A stretch of 64,000 nucleotides of DNA from Actinomadura opuntiae (GCF_030283205.1 NZ_JASNWF010000009.1:62001-126000); one strand, 5' to 3'; positions 8,747 through 17,250 are shown, counted from the first letter of the stretch. The notes: generated by a model from the letters alone, not told the origin. A program made the numbers and translations.

Positions 8747-9508
8747 TCAGATCTGCCGCAGGGCTCCCCCGTCGACGGCCCATTCGGCGCCCGTCACCTG
8801 CGCGGCCAGCGGCGACAGCAGGAAGGCGATGACGCGCGCCACATCCTGCGGGGTGCCGAGCCGTCCCGTGGGGAGCCGGCGCTCCTCCCGGACGAAACGG
8901 TCGATCGCCTGCTCCACCGGCAGCCCGTACTGCGCCGACAGCTGCTCGGCGAACCCGCCGGGCTCGTCCCACAGCCGCGTCCGCGTGGGGCCGGGGCTGA
9001 CGACGTTGGAGCGGATGTCGCACCGGCCGAACTCCCCCGCCAGCGTCTTCGACACCGACAGCAGCGCCGTCTTGGACGCCGCGTAGTCGACGAGCGGCGT
9101 GTCGGGGAAGCGCCCGGCCTCGCTGGACACGTGCACCAGGCTGCCCGCCCCCTGGTCGATCAGCGCGGGGAGCGCGGCCCGCGCCATCCGGACGGCGGCG
9201 TGGAAGTTCAGCTCGAACGTGGCGTGCCACTGGTCGTCGGTGACGTCCAGGAAGCCGATCCGCGAGTCCAGGGCTCCGGCGTTGTTGACCAGGCCGTCCA
9301 GGCGTCCGTGCCGGTCGAGCGCGGCGTCCACGATCCGCTGCGCGGCGGACGGGTCGGTGAGGTCGGCGGCGACGCCGTCCCCGAGCGGGGTGCGGGCGAC
9401 GCCGACGACGTGCGCGCCCTCGTCGGTGAGCAACCGTGCGGTCGCCGCGCCGATCCCGGCGGACGCGCCGGTGACGACGAACACCTTGCCGGCGAGTTCG
9501 AGATCCAT
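8747..9508 (-). CDS. Short-chain dehydrogenase/reductase
   Basis: 253 residues, ATG at 9508 with ggaagga upstream. Classical SDR features: the dinucleotide-binding TGASAGIG near residue 13, NNAG near residue 81, catalytic Ser in VHVSSEAG, YAASK (Tyr/Lys pair) near residue 152, the SPGPTRT block and a C-terminal VTGAEWAVDGG. It is an NAD(P)-dependent oxidoreductase acting on an unknown alcohol/ketone pair. It sits 23 bp downstream of the MFS gene on the same strand, so the two probably form an operon. Confidence 0.88.
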   Translation of the reverse strand: MDLELAGKVFVVTGASAGIGAATARLLTDEGAHVVGVARTPLGDGVAADLTDPSAAQRIVDAALDRHGRLDGLVNNAGALDSRIGFLDVTDDQWHATFELNFHAAVRMARAALPALIDQGAGSLVHVSSEAGRFPDTPLVDYAASKTALLSVSKTLAGEFGRCDIRSNVVSPGPTRTRLWDEPGGFAEQLSAQYGLPVEQAIDRFVREERRLPTGRLGTPQDVARVIAFLLSPLAAQVTGAEWAVDGGALRQI

Positions 9509-9531
9509 GGCGATGTCGTCCTTCCAGGGGT

Positions 9532-10920
9532 TCAGGAGCGGCGGAGGAACAGCCCGACGAGGGCGGCGCCGGCGAGCGCGATCAGCGCGTTGACCAGGGT
9601 CGCGACGTGGACGCCGCCGAGGACGGAGGCGTGCGCGGTCGCGACGGCGCTCATCACCGGGATGCCGAGGGTGATCGCGACCTGCTGCGTCATGGTGGCG
9701 AGGCCGGTCGCCAGGCCCTGCTCGCCGTCCGGCAGCCCGGACGTCGCGGTCCCCATGAACGCGACGATCGCGACGAGGTTCCCGAACCCGCCGATCGCGG
9801 TCGCGGCGAGCATCAGCGGGAGCGCGGAGCGGTCGGTGCCGAGGCCGAGCAGCGCGGCGGTCGCGGCGGCCTGCAGGACGAGCCCGGCGACCAGCGTCGC
9901 CCGGCCGCCGAACCGGCCCATGATCCGGGGCGCGGCGACGCCGCCCGCGAACGTCCCGGCGCCGAGGACGCCGAGCGCGAGGCCGGTGGCCAGCGGCGAG
10001 AAGTCCAGCACCTGCTGCAGGTAGAGGGTCATCAGGAACACCAGCGAGGTCTCGGTGGCGAAGGCCACGAAGCCGCCCGCGTTGCCCCAGGTGACGGTCC
10101 GCCGGGTCAGCACGGCCAGCGGCGCGAGCGGGGCCGGGGAGCGCCGCTCGACCAGCACGAACGCGGCCAGCAGGACGGCGGCGGCGGCCAGCGCGGCGAG
10201 GGCGACCGGGTCGGTCCAGCCGCGCTGCCCGGCGGTCGTGATCCCGTAGACCAGGGCGAGCAGGCCGCCGGTGACGGTGACCGCGCCGGGGACGTCCAGC
10301 CGCGCGCCGTCCCGCGACCGGCTCTCGGCGACCAGCGAGGGCGTCACCGCGAGGATCAGCACCGCGACCGGCACGTTGACCAGGAACGCCCAGCGCCAGC
10401 TCAGCAGGTCGGTGAGCACGCCGCCGAGCACCGCGCCGACGGTGAACCCGGCCGACATCAGCGCGCCGCTGAGGCCGAGCGCCCGGGTCCGCAGCGGCCC
10501 CTCCGGGAACGAGGTGGTCAGCAGCGACAGCGCCGCGGGCGTCGCGATCGCCGTCGCGAGCCCTTGCAGGACGCGGCCGGTCAGCAGCATCGCGGGGGAC
10601 GCGGCGAGCCCGCCGATCAGCGAGCCGGCCGCCAGCAGCGCCATGCCGGCGAGCAGCATCCGGCGGCGTCCGGCCAGGTCGGCGACGCGGCCGAACAGCA
10701 GCGTGAAACCGGCGGCGGGCAGCGCGAACGCGGTCGCGATCCATTGCAGCTGGTCCAGGCCGAATCCGAGGCCGCGGCCGACCACCGGAAGCGCCACGTT
10801 GAGGATGGAGAAGTCGATGGCGAGCATGAACTGCGCGCCGAGCAGCAGGGTCAGGATCAGCTTGTGCCGCGGCGACATCCGCTCGGGGGCGGTGACCGCG
10901 GCGCTCGTGAGAACGCTCAT
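9532..10920 (-). CDS. MFS drug-efflux transporter (DHA2/EmrB-QacA type)
   Basis: 462 residues with many hydrophobic helices, consistent with about 14 transmembrane segments. Visible MFS motifs: LGAQFMLAIDFSILNVALP in helix 1, the motif-A loop GRVADLAGRRRMLLAG after helix 2, and LMSAGFTVGAVLGGVLTDLLSWRW (motif C plus the family-specific loop). Probably a proton-driven exporter of hydrophobic compounds. ATG at 10920 is chosen because the protein then starts directly before the first helix. It is divergent from the MmyB-type regulator at 11013, its likely controller, and is followed by the SDR gene. Confidence 0.87.
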   Translation of the reverse strand: MSVLTSAAVTAPERMSPRHKLILTLLLGAQFMLAIDFSILNVALPVVGRGLGFGLDQLQWIATAFALPAAGFTLLFGRVADLAGRRRMLLAGMALLAAGSLIGGLAASPAMLLTGRVLQGLATAIATPAALSLLTTSFPEGPLRTRALGLSGALMSAGFTVGAVLGGVLTDLLSWRWAFLVNVPVAVLILAVTPSLVAESRSRDGARLDVPGAVTVTGGLLALVYGITTAGQRGWTDPVALAALAAAAVLLAAFVLVERRSPAPLAPLAVLTRRTVTWGNAGGFVAFATETSLVFLMTLYLQQVLDFSPLATGLALGVLGAGTFAGGVAAPRIMGRFGGRATLVAGLVLQAAATAALLGLGTDRSALPLMLAATAIGGFGNLVAIVAFMGTATSGLPDGEQGLATGLATMTQQVAITLGIPVMSAVATAHASVLGGVHVATLVNALIALAGAALVGLFLRRS

Positions 10921-11012
10921 GGCAGCGACTCTCGCGCCGCGCGCCGGCCCTACCCAGTCCCCGCCGATTCGTACCACCGGCAGTAGCAGGCTCAGCGGAT
11001 AGCCTCACCGGC

Positions 11013-11966
11013 ATGGCGCGCAACACCGAACTCGGCGATTTCCTCAAGTCGCGGCGGGCACGGCTGCAACCCGAGGACGCCGGCGTCGCCTCCTACGGGA
11101 CGCGCCGCCGCGTGCCGGGCCTGCGGCGCGAGGAGCTGGCGCAGCTCGCGGGCGTCAGCGTCGCCTACTACATCCGGCTGGAGCAGGGCACGGCGGACGG
11201 CGTGTCCACCGAGATCCTCGACGCGATCTCGCGGGCGCTGCGCCTGGACGCCGACGAGCACGCCCACCTGCACCGGCTCGCGCATCCGCCGCACCGCCCC
11301 CGCCCGCACGCGCCCGCCCGGCTGCGCCCGCCGCTCCAGCACCTGCTCGACTCGATCACCCACGCGCCCGCGTACGTCGTCGGGCACTACACCAACGTCG
11401 TCGCATGGAACCGGCTCACCGCCGCGATCTTCGTCGACCTCGCGAACGTCCCGCCGGACGAGCGGACGTGGTCGCACCAGATCCACCTCAACGCCGACTA
11501 CCGGGCGCGGCTCGGCGACAACTGGCCCGCGGTGGCCCGCCGCAACGTCGCCTACCTGCGGTTCCGTTCCGGTCAGGACCCGGGCGACCCGCACCTGCGC
11601 GCGCTGATCGGCGACCTGCGGGAGCGCGGTCCCGAGTTCGGGCGGCTGTGGTCGGCGCACCACGTCACCGACCTGGCGTACGGCGAGGCGCGCATCGACC
11701 ACCCCGACGTCGGGCGGCTCGTCCTGCCGTTCGAGACGCTGCACCTGCCGGGCGACCCCGAGCTCAGCCGCCTGATGCTGTACGCGGCCGAGCCCGGCTC
11801 GCCGTCGGAGGCCGCGCTGCGCAAGATCGCCGAGACGTCCCGGCACCTGTCCAGCGCCGACCTCGCGGCCGCCGGATCACTGGGCGGCGGCGCGGAAGGC
11901 GGCGTCGCGGTCGGCGGTGGCCAGGGCGGTGTTGAGCAGGGCGACGACGGCGAAGGCGGCCGCTAG
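11013..11966 (+). CDS. XRE/MmyB-type transcriptional regulator with overlong C-terminus
   Basis: 317 residues. The N-terminal 80 residues form the XRE HTH of the MmyB class (LGDFLKSRRARLQPEDAG, RVPGLRREELAQLAGVSVAYYIRLEQG). Residues 105-280 are the MmyB ligand-binding domain (VGHYTNVVAWNRLTAAIF, then LWSAHHVTDLAYGEARIDHPDVG). In this class the divergently oriented dehydrogenase or transporter is the usual target, here the MFS-SDR operon. The last 30 or so residues are Gly-rich, unlike the family, and are encoded antisense to the end of the YrdB-like gene (90-bp overlap), suggesting a lost stop codon. Confidence 0.85.
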   Translation: MARNTELGDFLKSRRARLQPEDAGVASYGTRRRVPGLRREELAQLAGVSVAYYIRLEQGTADGVSTEILDAISRALRLDADEHAHLHRLAHPPHRPRPHAPARLRPPLQHLLDSITHAPAYVVGHYTNVVAWNRLTAAIFVDLANVPPDERTWSHQIHLNADYRARLGDNWPAVARRNVAYLRFRSGQDPGDPHLRALIGDLRERGPEFGRLWSAHHVTDLAYGEARIDHPDVGRLVLPFETLHLPGDPELSRLMLYAAEPGSPSEAALRKIAETSRHLSSADLAAAGSLGGGAEGGVAVGGGQGGVEQGDDGEGGR

Positions 11967-12248
11967 GGCGGGGTGGCCGACGCCGTGGAGCGCGAGCGCC
12001 CCGGCACCGAAGACGACCGCCTTCACCAGCAGGACGAACGGCAGCGCGACCTTGAAGCGGGCGCGGGGAGCGGCGAACGCCCCCCACACGATCATCGCTA
12101 GTACGGGCGTCCCGATGCCCAGCAGTATGTGGACGACCGCGTTGCCGCCCGTGGTGAAGCCCCACCACGCCAGCGCGGCGAGCGCGGCGAGCTCCAGCAG
12201 GAAGGCCAGGCCCTCGTTCAGCACGTGCAATGGACCTGGTAGACGCAT
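11877..12248 (-). CDS. YrdB-family (DUF2568) membrane protein
   Basis: 123 residues with about four hydrophobic helices: GLAFLLELAALAALAWWGF, VVHILLGIGTPVLAMIVWGAF, VALPFVLLVKAVVFGAGALAL and ALAAAFAVVALLNTAL. This matches DUF2568/YrdB, small inner-membrane proteins of unknown function. Its 3' end overlaps the 3' end of the MmyB-type gene by 90 bp on the other strand. Its start overlaps the first codons of the downstream methyltransferase if that gene begins at 12230. Confidence 0.75.
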   Translation of the reverse strand: MRLPGPLHVLNEGLAFLLELAALAALAWWGFTTGGNAVVHILLGIGTPVLAMIVWGAFAAPRARFKVALPFVLLVKAVVFGAGALALHGVGHPALAAAFAVVALLNTALATADRDAAFRAAAQ

Positions 12249-13435
12249 GCGTTGATCGTCCCATCGGGTTCGCCGCCGCCGCTACCCTGCTCGGTGTGGA
12301 CGAGCGGAGCGTGATCGGCTGGCACGAGGACGGCCGCGACCGCTCGGCGTGGTGGCGTTCGGAGAGCGGCGCGGCCCCGCCCCGCCGCGTGGTGGTCGCC
12401 GACGACGCGACGCGGGCCGACGAGGCGTACCGGCTGGCGTGCGAGGGCACGGCGCTGCTGTGGCGCGGCGACTTCCAGAACGCGCGCCAGCTGCTGACGG
12501 CGATGGCGCGGCGAGTCGATCGTCCACCGCGCAAGCACAGGCGCAGGACGGAGCAGCCGTCACAAGTACAGGCGTTCCACCTCTACCGGCAGGCGCGCGC
12601 GCAGCGCGCCCGTACGCTCGGCATGCTGCTCGTCCCGTTCGAGCCCGGACACACGATCCCCCTACGGCGGGCACCGGACGTCGTAGCGGCGTGTACGGAG
12701 GCGTACGGTCCGGCTGATGAGCCCTACGTCACGTCCTTGCGGGAGCTTCTCGGCCTGATCGGCGCGCACGAATGGCGCGAGAAGGGCGTGCCGATCCCAG
12801 CGCTGGGGGGCGACCGCATCCATCCGCACTACGGGGTGTTCTCGCCGGTAAGGGGCGAGTACGTGGAACTGGTCGCGCAGGCGCCGCTGCCCGCGACGAC
12901 GGTCGCGTTCGACATCGGCACGGGAACCGGCGTGCTTTCCGCAGTGCTCGCGCGGCGCGGGATGGAACGCGTCGTTGCCACCGACCTCGACCCGCGCGCG
13001 CTTGCCTGCGCCCAAGACAACGTCGAGCGGCTGCACGTGGCGAAGCACGTCGAGGTCGTCCAGGCCGATCTGTTCCCGGAGGGACGCGCGCCGCTCGTCG
13101 TGTGCAACCCGCCCTGGCTTCCGGGCAAGCCGGCCACGCCGCTCGAACACGCCGTGTACGACCCGGGCGGCCGGATGCTGCGCGGCTTCCTGGCCGGGCT
13201 CGCCGACCATCTGGAAGCGGACGGTGAAGGCTGGCTGATCCTTTCCGACCTGGCCGAACAGCTCGCCCTGCGCTCCCGCGACGAGCTGCTCGGGCTGTTC
13301 GACGCGTCCGGCCTGACCGTCGCCGGACGCCTCGACGCCAAGCCCGCCCACCCCCGCGCGGCCGACCCCGACGACCCGCTCCACGCCGCCCGCGCCGCCG
13401 AGACGACCTCCCTCTGGCGCCTCACCGCCCCCTAG
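12230..13435 (+). CDS. Class I SAM-dependent methyltransferase (MTS/HemK-like)
   Basis: 401 residues as drawn. The C-terminal 220 residues form a Rossmann methyltransferase: motif I FDIGTGTGVLSAVLARRG near residue 225, the acidic ATDLDPRALACAQ, and motif IV CNPPWLPGKP. NPPW is the signature of enzymes that methylate amide or exocyclic amino nitrogens (HemK/PrmC, RsmC, N6-adenine). The N-terminal 190 residues are not recognised but include SVIGWHEDGRDRSAWWRSE. The start is uncertain: no good RBS lies before ATG at 12230, while GTG at 12296 would avoid overlap with the YrdB gene. The stop codon abuts the stop of the next, convergent gene. Confidence 0.8.
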   Translation: MDLVDACVDRPIGFAAAATLLGVDERSVIGWHEDGRDRSAWWRSESGAAPPRRVVVADDATRADEAYRLACEGTALLWRGDFQNARQLLTAMARRVDRPPRKHRRRTEQPSQVQAFHLYRQARAQRARTLGMLLVPFEPGHTIPLRRAPDVVAACTEAYGPADEPYVTSLRELLGLIGAHEWREKGVPIPALGGDRIHPHYGVFSPVRGEYVELVAQAPLPATTVAFDIGTGTGVLSAVLARRGMERVVATDLDPRALACAQDNVERLHVAKHVEVVQADLFPEGRAPLVVCNPPWLPGKPATPLEHAVYDPGGRMLRGFLAGLADHLEADGEGWLILSDLAEQLALRSRDELLGLFDASGLTVAGRLDAKPAHPRAADPDDPLHAARAAETTSLWRLTAP

Positions 13436-14290
13436 TCACGCATGGCTGCGGTGGGCCGTCTCGGGGCCGATGACGCGGAGGAGTTCGAGGGCCTCGATCG
13501 CCCCTGACCCGGGCGGCGGGGTGCAGATGAACACCCGCTGGTCCTGGGTGGGGGTCAGGAGGGCCTCGGTGTCGAACTCGATCGCGCCGATCTCCGGGTG
13601 CAGGACCTTCATCCGGCCGCTGCGGTGGACGGCGACCTCATGCCGCTCCCACAGTCGGGCGAACTCCTCGCTTGCGCCGTGCAGCCGTTCGACCAGGGCG
13701 GACGCGGCGGCGTCGTTGCCGCGGCGGGCCGCTGCCGCCCGCAGATGCGCGACATGCTGCCGGCTGTGGTGCTCGTGCTCCTCCTCCGGATACGCGGACC
13801 GGACGAACGGGTCGGTGAACCACCGCCACACGATGTTCCGGTCAGGTCCTTCGACCGTGCAGACGCAGCCGAAAAGCGCCTCGGCGAGCGCGTTCTGGGC
13901 GAGCAGGTCGCCGAGATCCCCGATGATCTGCGCGGGCGTCTCGTGCAGCCGGTCCAGCAGGTACAGCAGGCTCGGCCGGACGTGCTCGCCCGCGGGCGGG
14001 CCCGCCGGCGGCCGGTGTCCCGCGAGGACGTACAGGTGGTCGCGCTCGTCCAGCGTCAGCCGCAGCGCGCGGGCAAGGGAGCCGAGCAGCTGCGCCGACG
14101 GCTGCGGGCTGCGGGCCTGTTCAAGGCGCATGTAGTAGTCCGCCGACATGCCCGCGAGCTGCGACACCTCCTCGCGGCGCAGCCCCGGCGTGCGGCGGCG
14201 CGGCCCGCCGGGCAGGCCGGCCTCCTGCGGGCGCAGCCGCTCGCGGGAGCGGCGGAGGAAGTCGGCGAGCTCCGTGCGGTCCATCCCCAT
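13436..14290 (-). CDS. XRE/MmyB-type transcriptional regulator
   Basis: 284 residues, the usual length. N-terminal HTH (LADFLRRSRERLRPQEAGLP, RTPGLRREEVSQLAGMSADYYMRLEQ) and a C-terminal MmyB ligand-binding domain (LLAQNALAEALFG, ARLWERHEVAVHRSGRMKVLHPEIG). It is divergent from an SDR gene 185 bp away, the classic arrangement for this family, in which the regulator represses the reductase. The spacer contains an 8-bp inverted repeat at 14339-14366, a plausible operator. Confidence 0.9.
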   Translation of the reverse strand: MGMDRTELADFLRRSRERLRPQEAGLPGGPRRRTPGLRREEVSQLAGMSADYYMRLEQARSPQPSAQLLGSLARALRLTLDERDHLYVLAGHRPPAGPPAGEHVRPSLLYLLDRLHETPAQIIGDLGDLLAQNALAEALFGCVCTVEGPDRNIVWRWFTDPFVRSAYPEEEHEHHSRQHVAHLRAAAARRGNDAAASALVERLHGASEEFARLWERHEVAVHRSGRMKVLHPEIGAIEFDTEALLTPTQDQRVFICTPPPGSGAIEALELLRVIGPETAHRSHA

Positions 14291-14338
14291 GGGCCCATGA
14301 TTCCGCGCCGGCCCCGCGCGTCCGAAGAGCGCAGACTG

Positions 14339-14366
14339 GGACCGGTTGTCCTAGCCAGACCGGTCC
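14339..14366. promoter_or_regulatory. Inverted repeat between MmyB regulator and SDR gene (candidate operator)
   Basis: ggaccggt at 14339-14346 and its perfect complement accggtcc at 14359-14366, separated by 12 nt. It lies 49 bp from the regulator start in the divergent promoter region. Confidence 0.4.
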
Positions 14367-14401
14367 GCTCCTCGTTGCGGACGCCCGGCCACCGCACCGT
14401 G

Positions 14402-14469
14402 ATCCTGCCCGCTCGTCCGGGACTTCCCCGACCGGCCGTGATCCGGATCCCGGGTCCGGCGGGCAGGAT
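14402..14469 (+). promoter_or_regulatory. Long-range inverted repeat over the SDR leader
   Basis: An 11-nt arm atcctgcccgc at 14402-14412 is perfectly complementary to 14459-14469. The downstream arm ends 6 nt before the ATG of the SDR gene and contains its purine-rich RBS region. If both arms are transcribed, pairing would hide the RBS. Confidence 0.3.
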
Positions 14470-14475
14470 GGGGCC

Positions 14476-15264
14476 ATGCGTCCCATCGACCAGCAGACCA
14501 TTCTGATCACCGGCGCGACCGACGGGCTCGGCCGCGCCCTGGCCGGCGAGCTCGCCGCCGAGGGCGCGACGGTGCTGGTGCACGGCCGCGACGACCGGCG
14601 CGGCGAGGACACCCTCAAGGAGATCGGCGGCCGGGCGTCCTGGTACCGCGCCGACCTGGCGTCGCTCGCCGAGACCCGCGCGCTGGCCGAGGCGGTCCGC
14701 GCCGACCACCCGCGGCTGGACGTCCTGGTCAACAACGCCGGCATCGGCAGCGCCGGGCCGCGCCGCGAGAGCGCCGACGGCCACGAGCTGACGTTCCAGG
14801 TCAACTACCTGTCCGGCTACCTGCTGACCCGGCTGCTGCTGCCCGTGCTGACCGCCTCGGCGCCGGCCCGGATCGTCAACGTCAGCAGCCTCGGCCAGAC
14901 CGCGATCGACTTCGGCGACCCGATGATCACCCGCGGCTACAACGGCACGCGGGCGTACTGCCAGAGCAAGCTCGCGCAGATCATGTTCACCATCGACCTC
15001 GCCGCCGAGCTGGCCGGGACGGGCGTCACCGCCAACGCCCTGCACCCGGCCACCTACATGCCGACGAAGATGGTCGCCTCGCCGATCAGCACCCTGGAGG
15101 AGGGCGTCCGCGCGACGCACCGGCTCGTCACCGACCCCTCCCTGGACGAGGTGTCCGGCCGGTTCTTCGACGGGCTGCGGGAGTCCCGCGCGGACGACCA
15201 GGCCTACGATCCGCAGGCCCGCGCCCGCCTCCGCGACCTGTCGGAGCGGCTCACCTCCCCCTGA
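14476..15264 (+). CDS. Short-chain dehydrogenase/reductase (retinol dehydrogenase-like)
   Basis: 262 residues. Nucleotide-binding motif TGATDGLGRALAGELA near residue 13, VLVHGRD after strand 2, VLVNNAGIGSAGPR, the catalytic IVNVSSLGQ Ser, and YCQSKLAQIMF carrying the Tyr/Lys pair. The long variable loop and NYLSGYLLTRLLLPVL segment resemble the retinol-dehydrogenase/WW-domain-oxidoreductase subgroup. The cofactor is probably NADP(H) (an Arg follows strand 2); the substrate is unknown. Divergent from its likely MmyB-type regulator. Confidence 0.88.
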   Translation: MRPIDQQTILITGATDGLGRALAGELAAEGATVLVHGRDDRRGEDTLKEIGGRASWYRADLASLAETRALAEAVRADHPRLDVLVNNAGIGSAGPRRESADGHELTFQVNYLSGYLLTRLLLPVLTASAPARIVNVSSLGQTAIDFGDPMITRGYNGTRAYCQSKLAQIMFTIDLAAELAGTGVTANALHPATYMPTKMVASPISTLEEGVRATHRLVTDPSLDEVSGRFFDGLRESRADDQAYDPQARARLRDLSERLTSP

Positions 15265-15645
15265 TCAGGCGGCGGGCAGCTCCCAGACCACGCGCGAGCG
15301 GACCTTGGAGATGCGCCAGCCGTCCGGGGTGCGGGCCGCCTCGAGGGCGTACCGCTCGCCGAGGACGCGCGGCCCGCCGTCGTTGGCGAAGACGACGAGC
15401 AGGTTGGCGTCGATGGCGGCGCGGTCACCGTCGACCTCGATCAGCGGGTTGGTGATGAAGTGCTGGGTCGGGACGGTGTGGTTGCGGCGGGCCTGCGCGG
15501 CGAGGGCGTCCGCCCCCGTGGACGTCCCGCCGGGGGTCGTGACCTCGGCGTCCTCGGTGAAGACGGCGCGGGTGTCGTCGAAGAGCTTGTCGTCCAGCCA
15601 GCGTCCGAGCCGTCCGACCAGCTCGGTCAGTGCGTCGTTGTCCAC
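15265..15645 (-). CDS. SnoaL-like (NTF2-fold) protein
   Basis: 126 residues from GTG at 15645, supported by ggagg 6-7 nt upstream. NTF2-like pattern: helix ALTELVGRLGRWLDDKLFDDTRAVFTEDAEVTTPGG, ARRNHTVPTQHFITNPLIEVDGDRAAIDANLLVVF and a C-terminal strand DGWRISKVRSRVVW. This is the SnoaL_4 type. Divergent from a MarR regulator across a compact set of TTGG...CCAA palindromes, so probably repressed by it. Its stop codon abuts that of the SDR gene (tgatca). Confidence 0.78.
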   Translation of the reverse strand: MDNDALTELVGRLGRWLDDKLFDDTRAVFTEDAEVTTPGGTSTGADALAAQARRNHTVPTQHFITNPLIEVDGDRAAIDANLLVVFANDGGPRVLGERYALEAARTPDGWRISKVRSRVVWELPAA

Positions 15646-15659
15646 AGCTCCTCCATTTG

Positions 15660-15716
15660 TTGGGTTAACCAATATTGGATGTGCCAACAGTAGCGTGGAT
15701 CGTTGGCTCTGCCAAC
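15660..15716. promoter_or_regulatory. Three TTGG-N5-CCAA-type palindromes, candidate MarR operators
   Basis: Sites at 15660-15672 (ttgggttaaccaa), 15675-15687 (ttggatgtgccaa) and 15702-15716 (gttggctctgccaac) lie in the spacer between the SnoaL-like and MarR genes. The repeated spacing and the location between divergent genes are typical of MarR autoregulation. Confidence 0.6.
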
Positions 15717-15732
15717 AAGTACACTGGCGGGC

Positions 15733-16191
15733 GTGATCTCCGACGACGCCCGGCCGCCCGAACGGCTCCGGCACGCCGCCAGCTGGCTGATCAACCTGGC
15801 CTCCGCGCACAGCCACCGGCTCGTCGCCGACGGCTTCGCCGCCGCCGGCGCGCGCGGCTACCACTACCGGCTGCTCGCCACGCTGGAGGAGTACGGCCCG
15901 GCCAGCCAGGCCGACCTCGGCCGGCGCGCCGCCATCGACCGCAGCGACGTCGTCGCCGCCCTCAACGAGATGGCCGCGAAGGAGCTGGTCGAACGCGCCC
16001 CCGACCCTGCCGACCGGCGGCGCAACATCATCACGCTCACCCCCGCCGGCCGCCGCCACCTGCGCGAACTCGACGAGGTACTGTCCGGCATCCAGGACGA
16101 GCTGCTCGCGCCGCTGTCCCCCGCCGAACGCGACCAGCTCACCGGGCTGCTCACCCGCGTCACCGACCACCACGCCAGGAGCCGCCCGTGA
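15733..16191 (+). CDS. MarR-family transcriptional regulator
   Basis: 152 residues from GTG at 15733. Winged-helix MarR fold: dimerisation helix HAASWLINLASAHSHRLVADGF, recognition region ASQADLGRRAAIDRSDVVAALNEMAAKELVERAPDPADRRR (the wing has the conserved D-x-R-x-R), ITLTPAGRRHLRELDEVL and a C-terminal helix. An in-frame TTG at 15703 is rejected because it lies inside the third palindrome. Next gene overlaps by 4 bp (GTGA), so the GNAT gene is translationally coupled. Confidence 0.88.
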   Translation: MISDDARPPERLRHAASWLINLASAHSHRLVADGFAAAGARGYHYRLLATLEEYGPASQADLGRRAAIDRSDVVAALNEMAAKELVERAPDPADRRRNIITLTPAGRRHLRELDEVLSGIQDELLAPLSPAERDQLTGLLTRVTDHHARSRP

Positions 16192-16694
16192 CCCTCCGCT
16201 TCGTCGAACTCCCGCCCCCGGTCATGGCCGCCCTGCTCGACGGCGACCTCCCCGCCGCCTCCGCCCTCGCCGGAGTCCCGCTCACCGCGTACTTCGTCGA
16301 CGACGACGCCGAACGGCTCTGGCGGTACCGGCTCGACCAGCTGCGGCGGTCTCCCGAGGACGCCGCCTGGATCGTCCGCGCCGCCGTCGGCGAACCCGGC
16401 GGCGCCGTCGTCGGCTACGCGGGCTTCCACTCCGCGCCCGACGAGAACGGCACCGTCGAGATCTCCTACTCCGTCGACCCCGCCCACCGGCGCCGCGGCC
16501 ACGCCACCGCCATGCTCGCCGCGCTGCTGGACCGCGCCGCCGCCGAACCGTCCGTCCGGACGGTCCGCGCCTCGATCAGCCCCGGCAACGCCGCGTCCCT
16601 CGCCACCCTCGCCGGCCACGGATTCGTCCACGTCGGCGAGCAGTGGGACGACCTCGACGGCCGCGAGCTCGTCTTCGAACGCCCCGCCCGCTGA
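16188..16694 (+). CDS. GNAT-family N-acetyltransferase
   Basis: 168 residues from GTG at 16188, which overlaps the MarR stop; aggag lies 5 nt upstream. Motif A is visible as VEISYSVDPAHRRRGHATAMLAALL (the R-R-x-G-x-A pyrophosphate loop), with motif B near VRASISPGNAASLATLAGHGFVHVG. This resembles the RimJ/RimL-like subgroup that acetylates small amines or protein N-termini. The substrate is unknown; cotranscription with MarR suggests an inducible modification enzyme. Confidence 0.85.
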   Translation: MTLRFVELPPPVMAALLDGDLPAASALAGVPLTAYFVDDDAERLWRYRLDQLRRSPEDAAWIVRAAVGEPGGAVVGYAGFHSAPDENGTVEISYSVDPAHRRRGHATAMLAALLDRAAAEPSVRTVRASISPGNAASLATLAGHGFVHVGEQWDDLDGRELVFERPAR

Positions 16695-16695
16695 C

Positions 16696-17250
16696 CCGCC
16701 GGTCAGCCACACCGGCGCCCGCACCGCGCGCAGCGCCGCCGCCTGCACGCCCTGCCAGACCAGCAGCGCGGCGATCAGCGACGCCACCAACAGTACGAAC
16801 GGTATGCCCCTGCGGATACGCCGCCCGCAGCGCGCCGACGGCCCCGTCCCGGTAGTCGGCGAACTCCAGCCCGCCCGCGACCAGAAGCAGATTCCGCGGA
16901 CGCGAGGCCGCACCGACCAGCATCGTCCCTTGCGAAATGGCCACCGTCGCCCGAACGTCCGGATGCGCTTCCGCGTAACGCACCACGGCGGCGGCGCCCA
17001 TCGAATGGCCGAGAAGACCGATCCGCCCGCCGTCCACCCCCGGCACGGCCCGCAGATGGCGGACCGCGACGTCCAGGTCCCGGGCCAGCCGCGCCTCCGC
17101 GACCGGCCCGTCCCCCATGTTCGGCAACCGTTCGGTATTGGCGCCGCCGACGCGCCCCCACCGACGCCCTGCCTCCACCCCCACATGGACGCCACCAAAC
17201 CCGCCCAAGTTCACGGAGAAACCCGCATCGCTAGAGTCACGGCGTGCCAA
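16696..17250 (-). pseudogene. Alpha/beta-hydrolase remnant
   Basis: Reading from 17250, the frame contains LARDLDVAVRHLRAVPGVDG, GRIGLLGHSMGAAAVVRYAEAHPDVRATVAIS (GHSMG nucleophile elbow) and NLLLVAGGLEFADYRDGAVGALRAAYP. After that the protein becomes Arg/Gly junk, while a neighbouring frame reads a membrane helix VLLVASLIAALLVWQGV and ends near the GNAT stop. The catalytic His region is missing and the N-terminus is degenerate. This looks like a decayed membrane-anchored hydrolase with an internal deletion and frameshift. Bases 17251-17362, between it and dnaB, hold no gene I can support. Confidence 0.55.

Noticed and set aside
15638-15646. An exact DnaA-box match ttgtccaca
   Set aside because: It stands alone and coincides with the first codons of the SnoaL-like gene; a single 9-mer is expected by chance.
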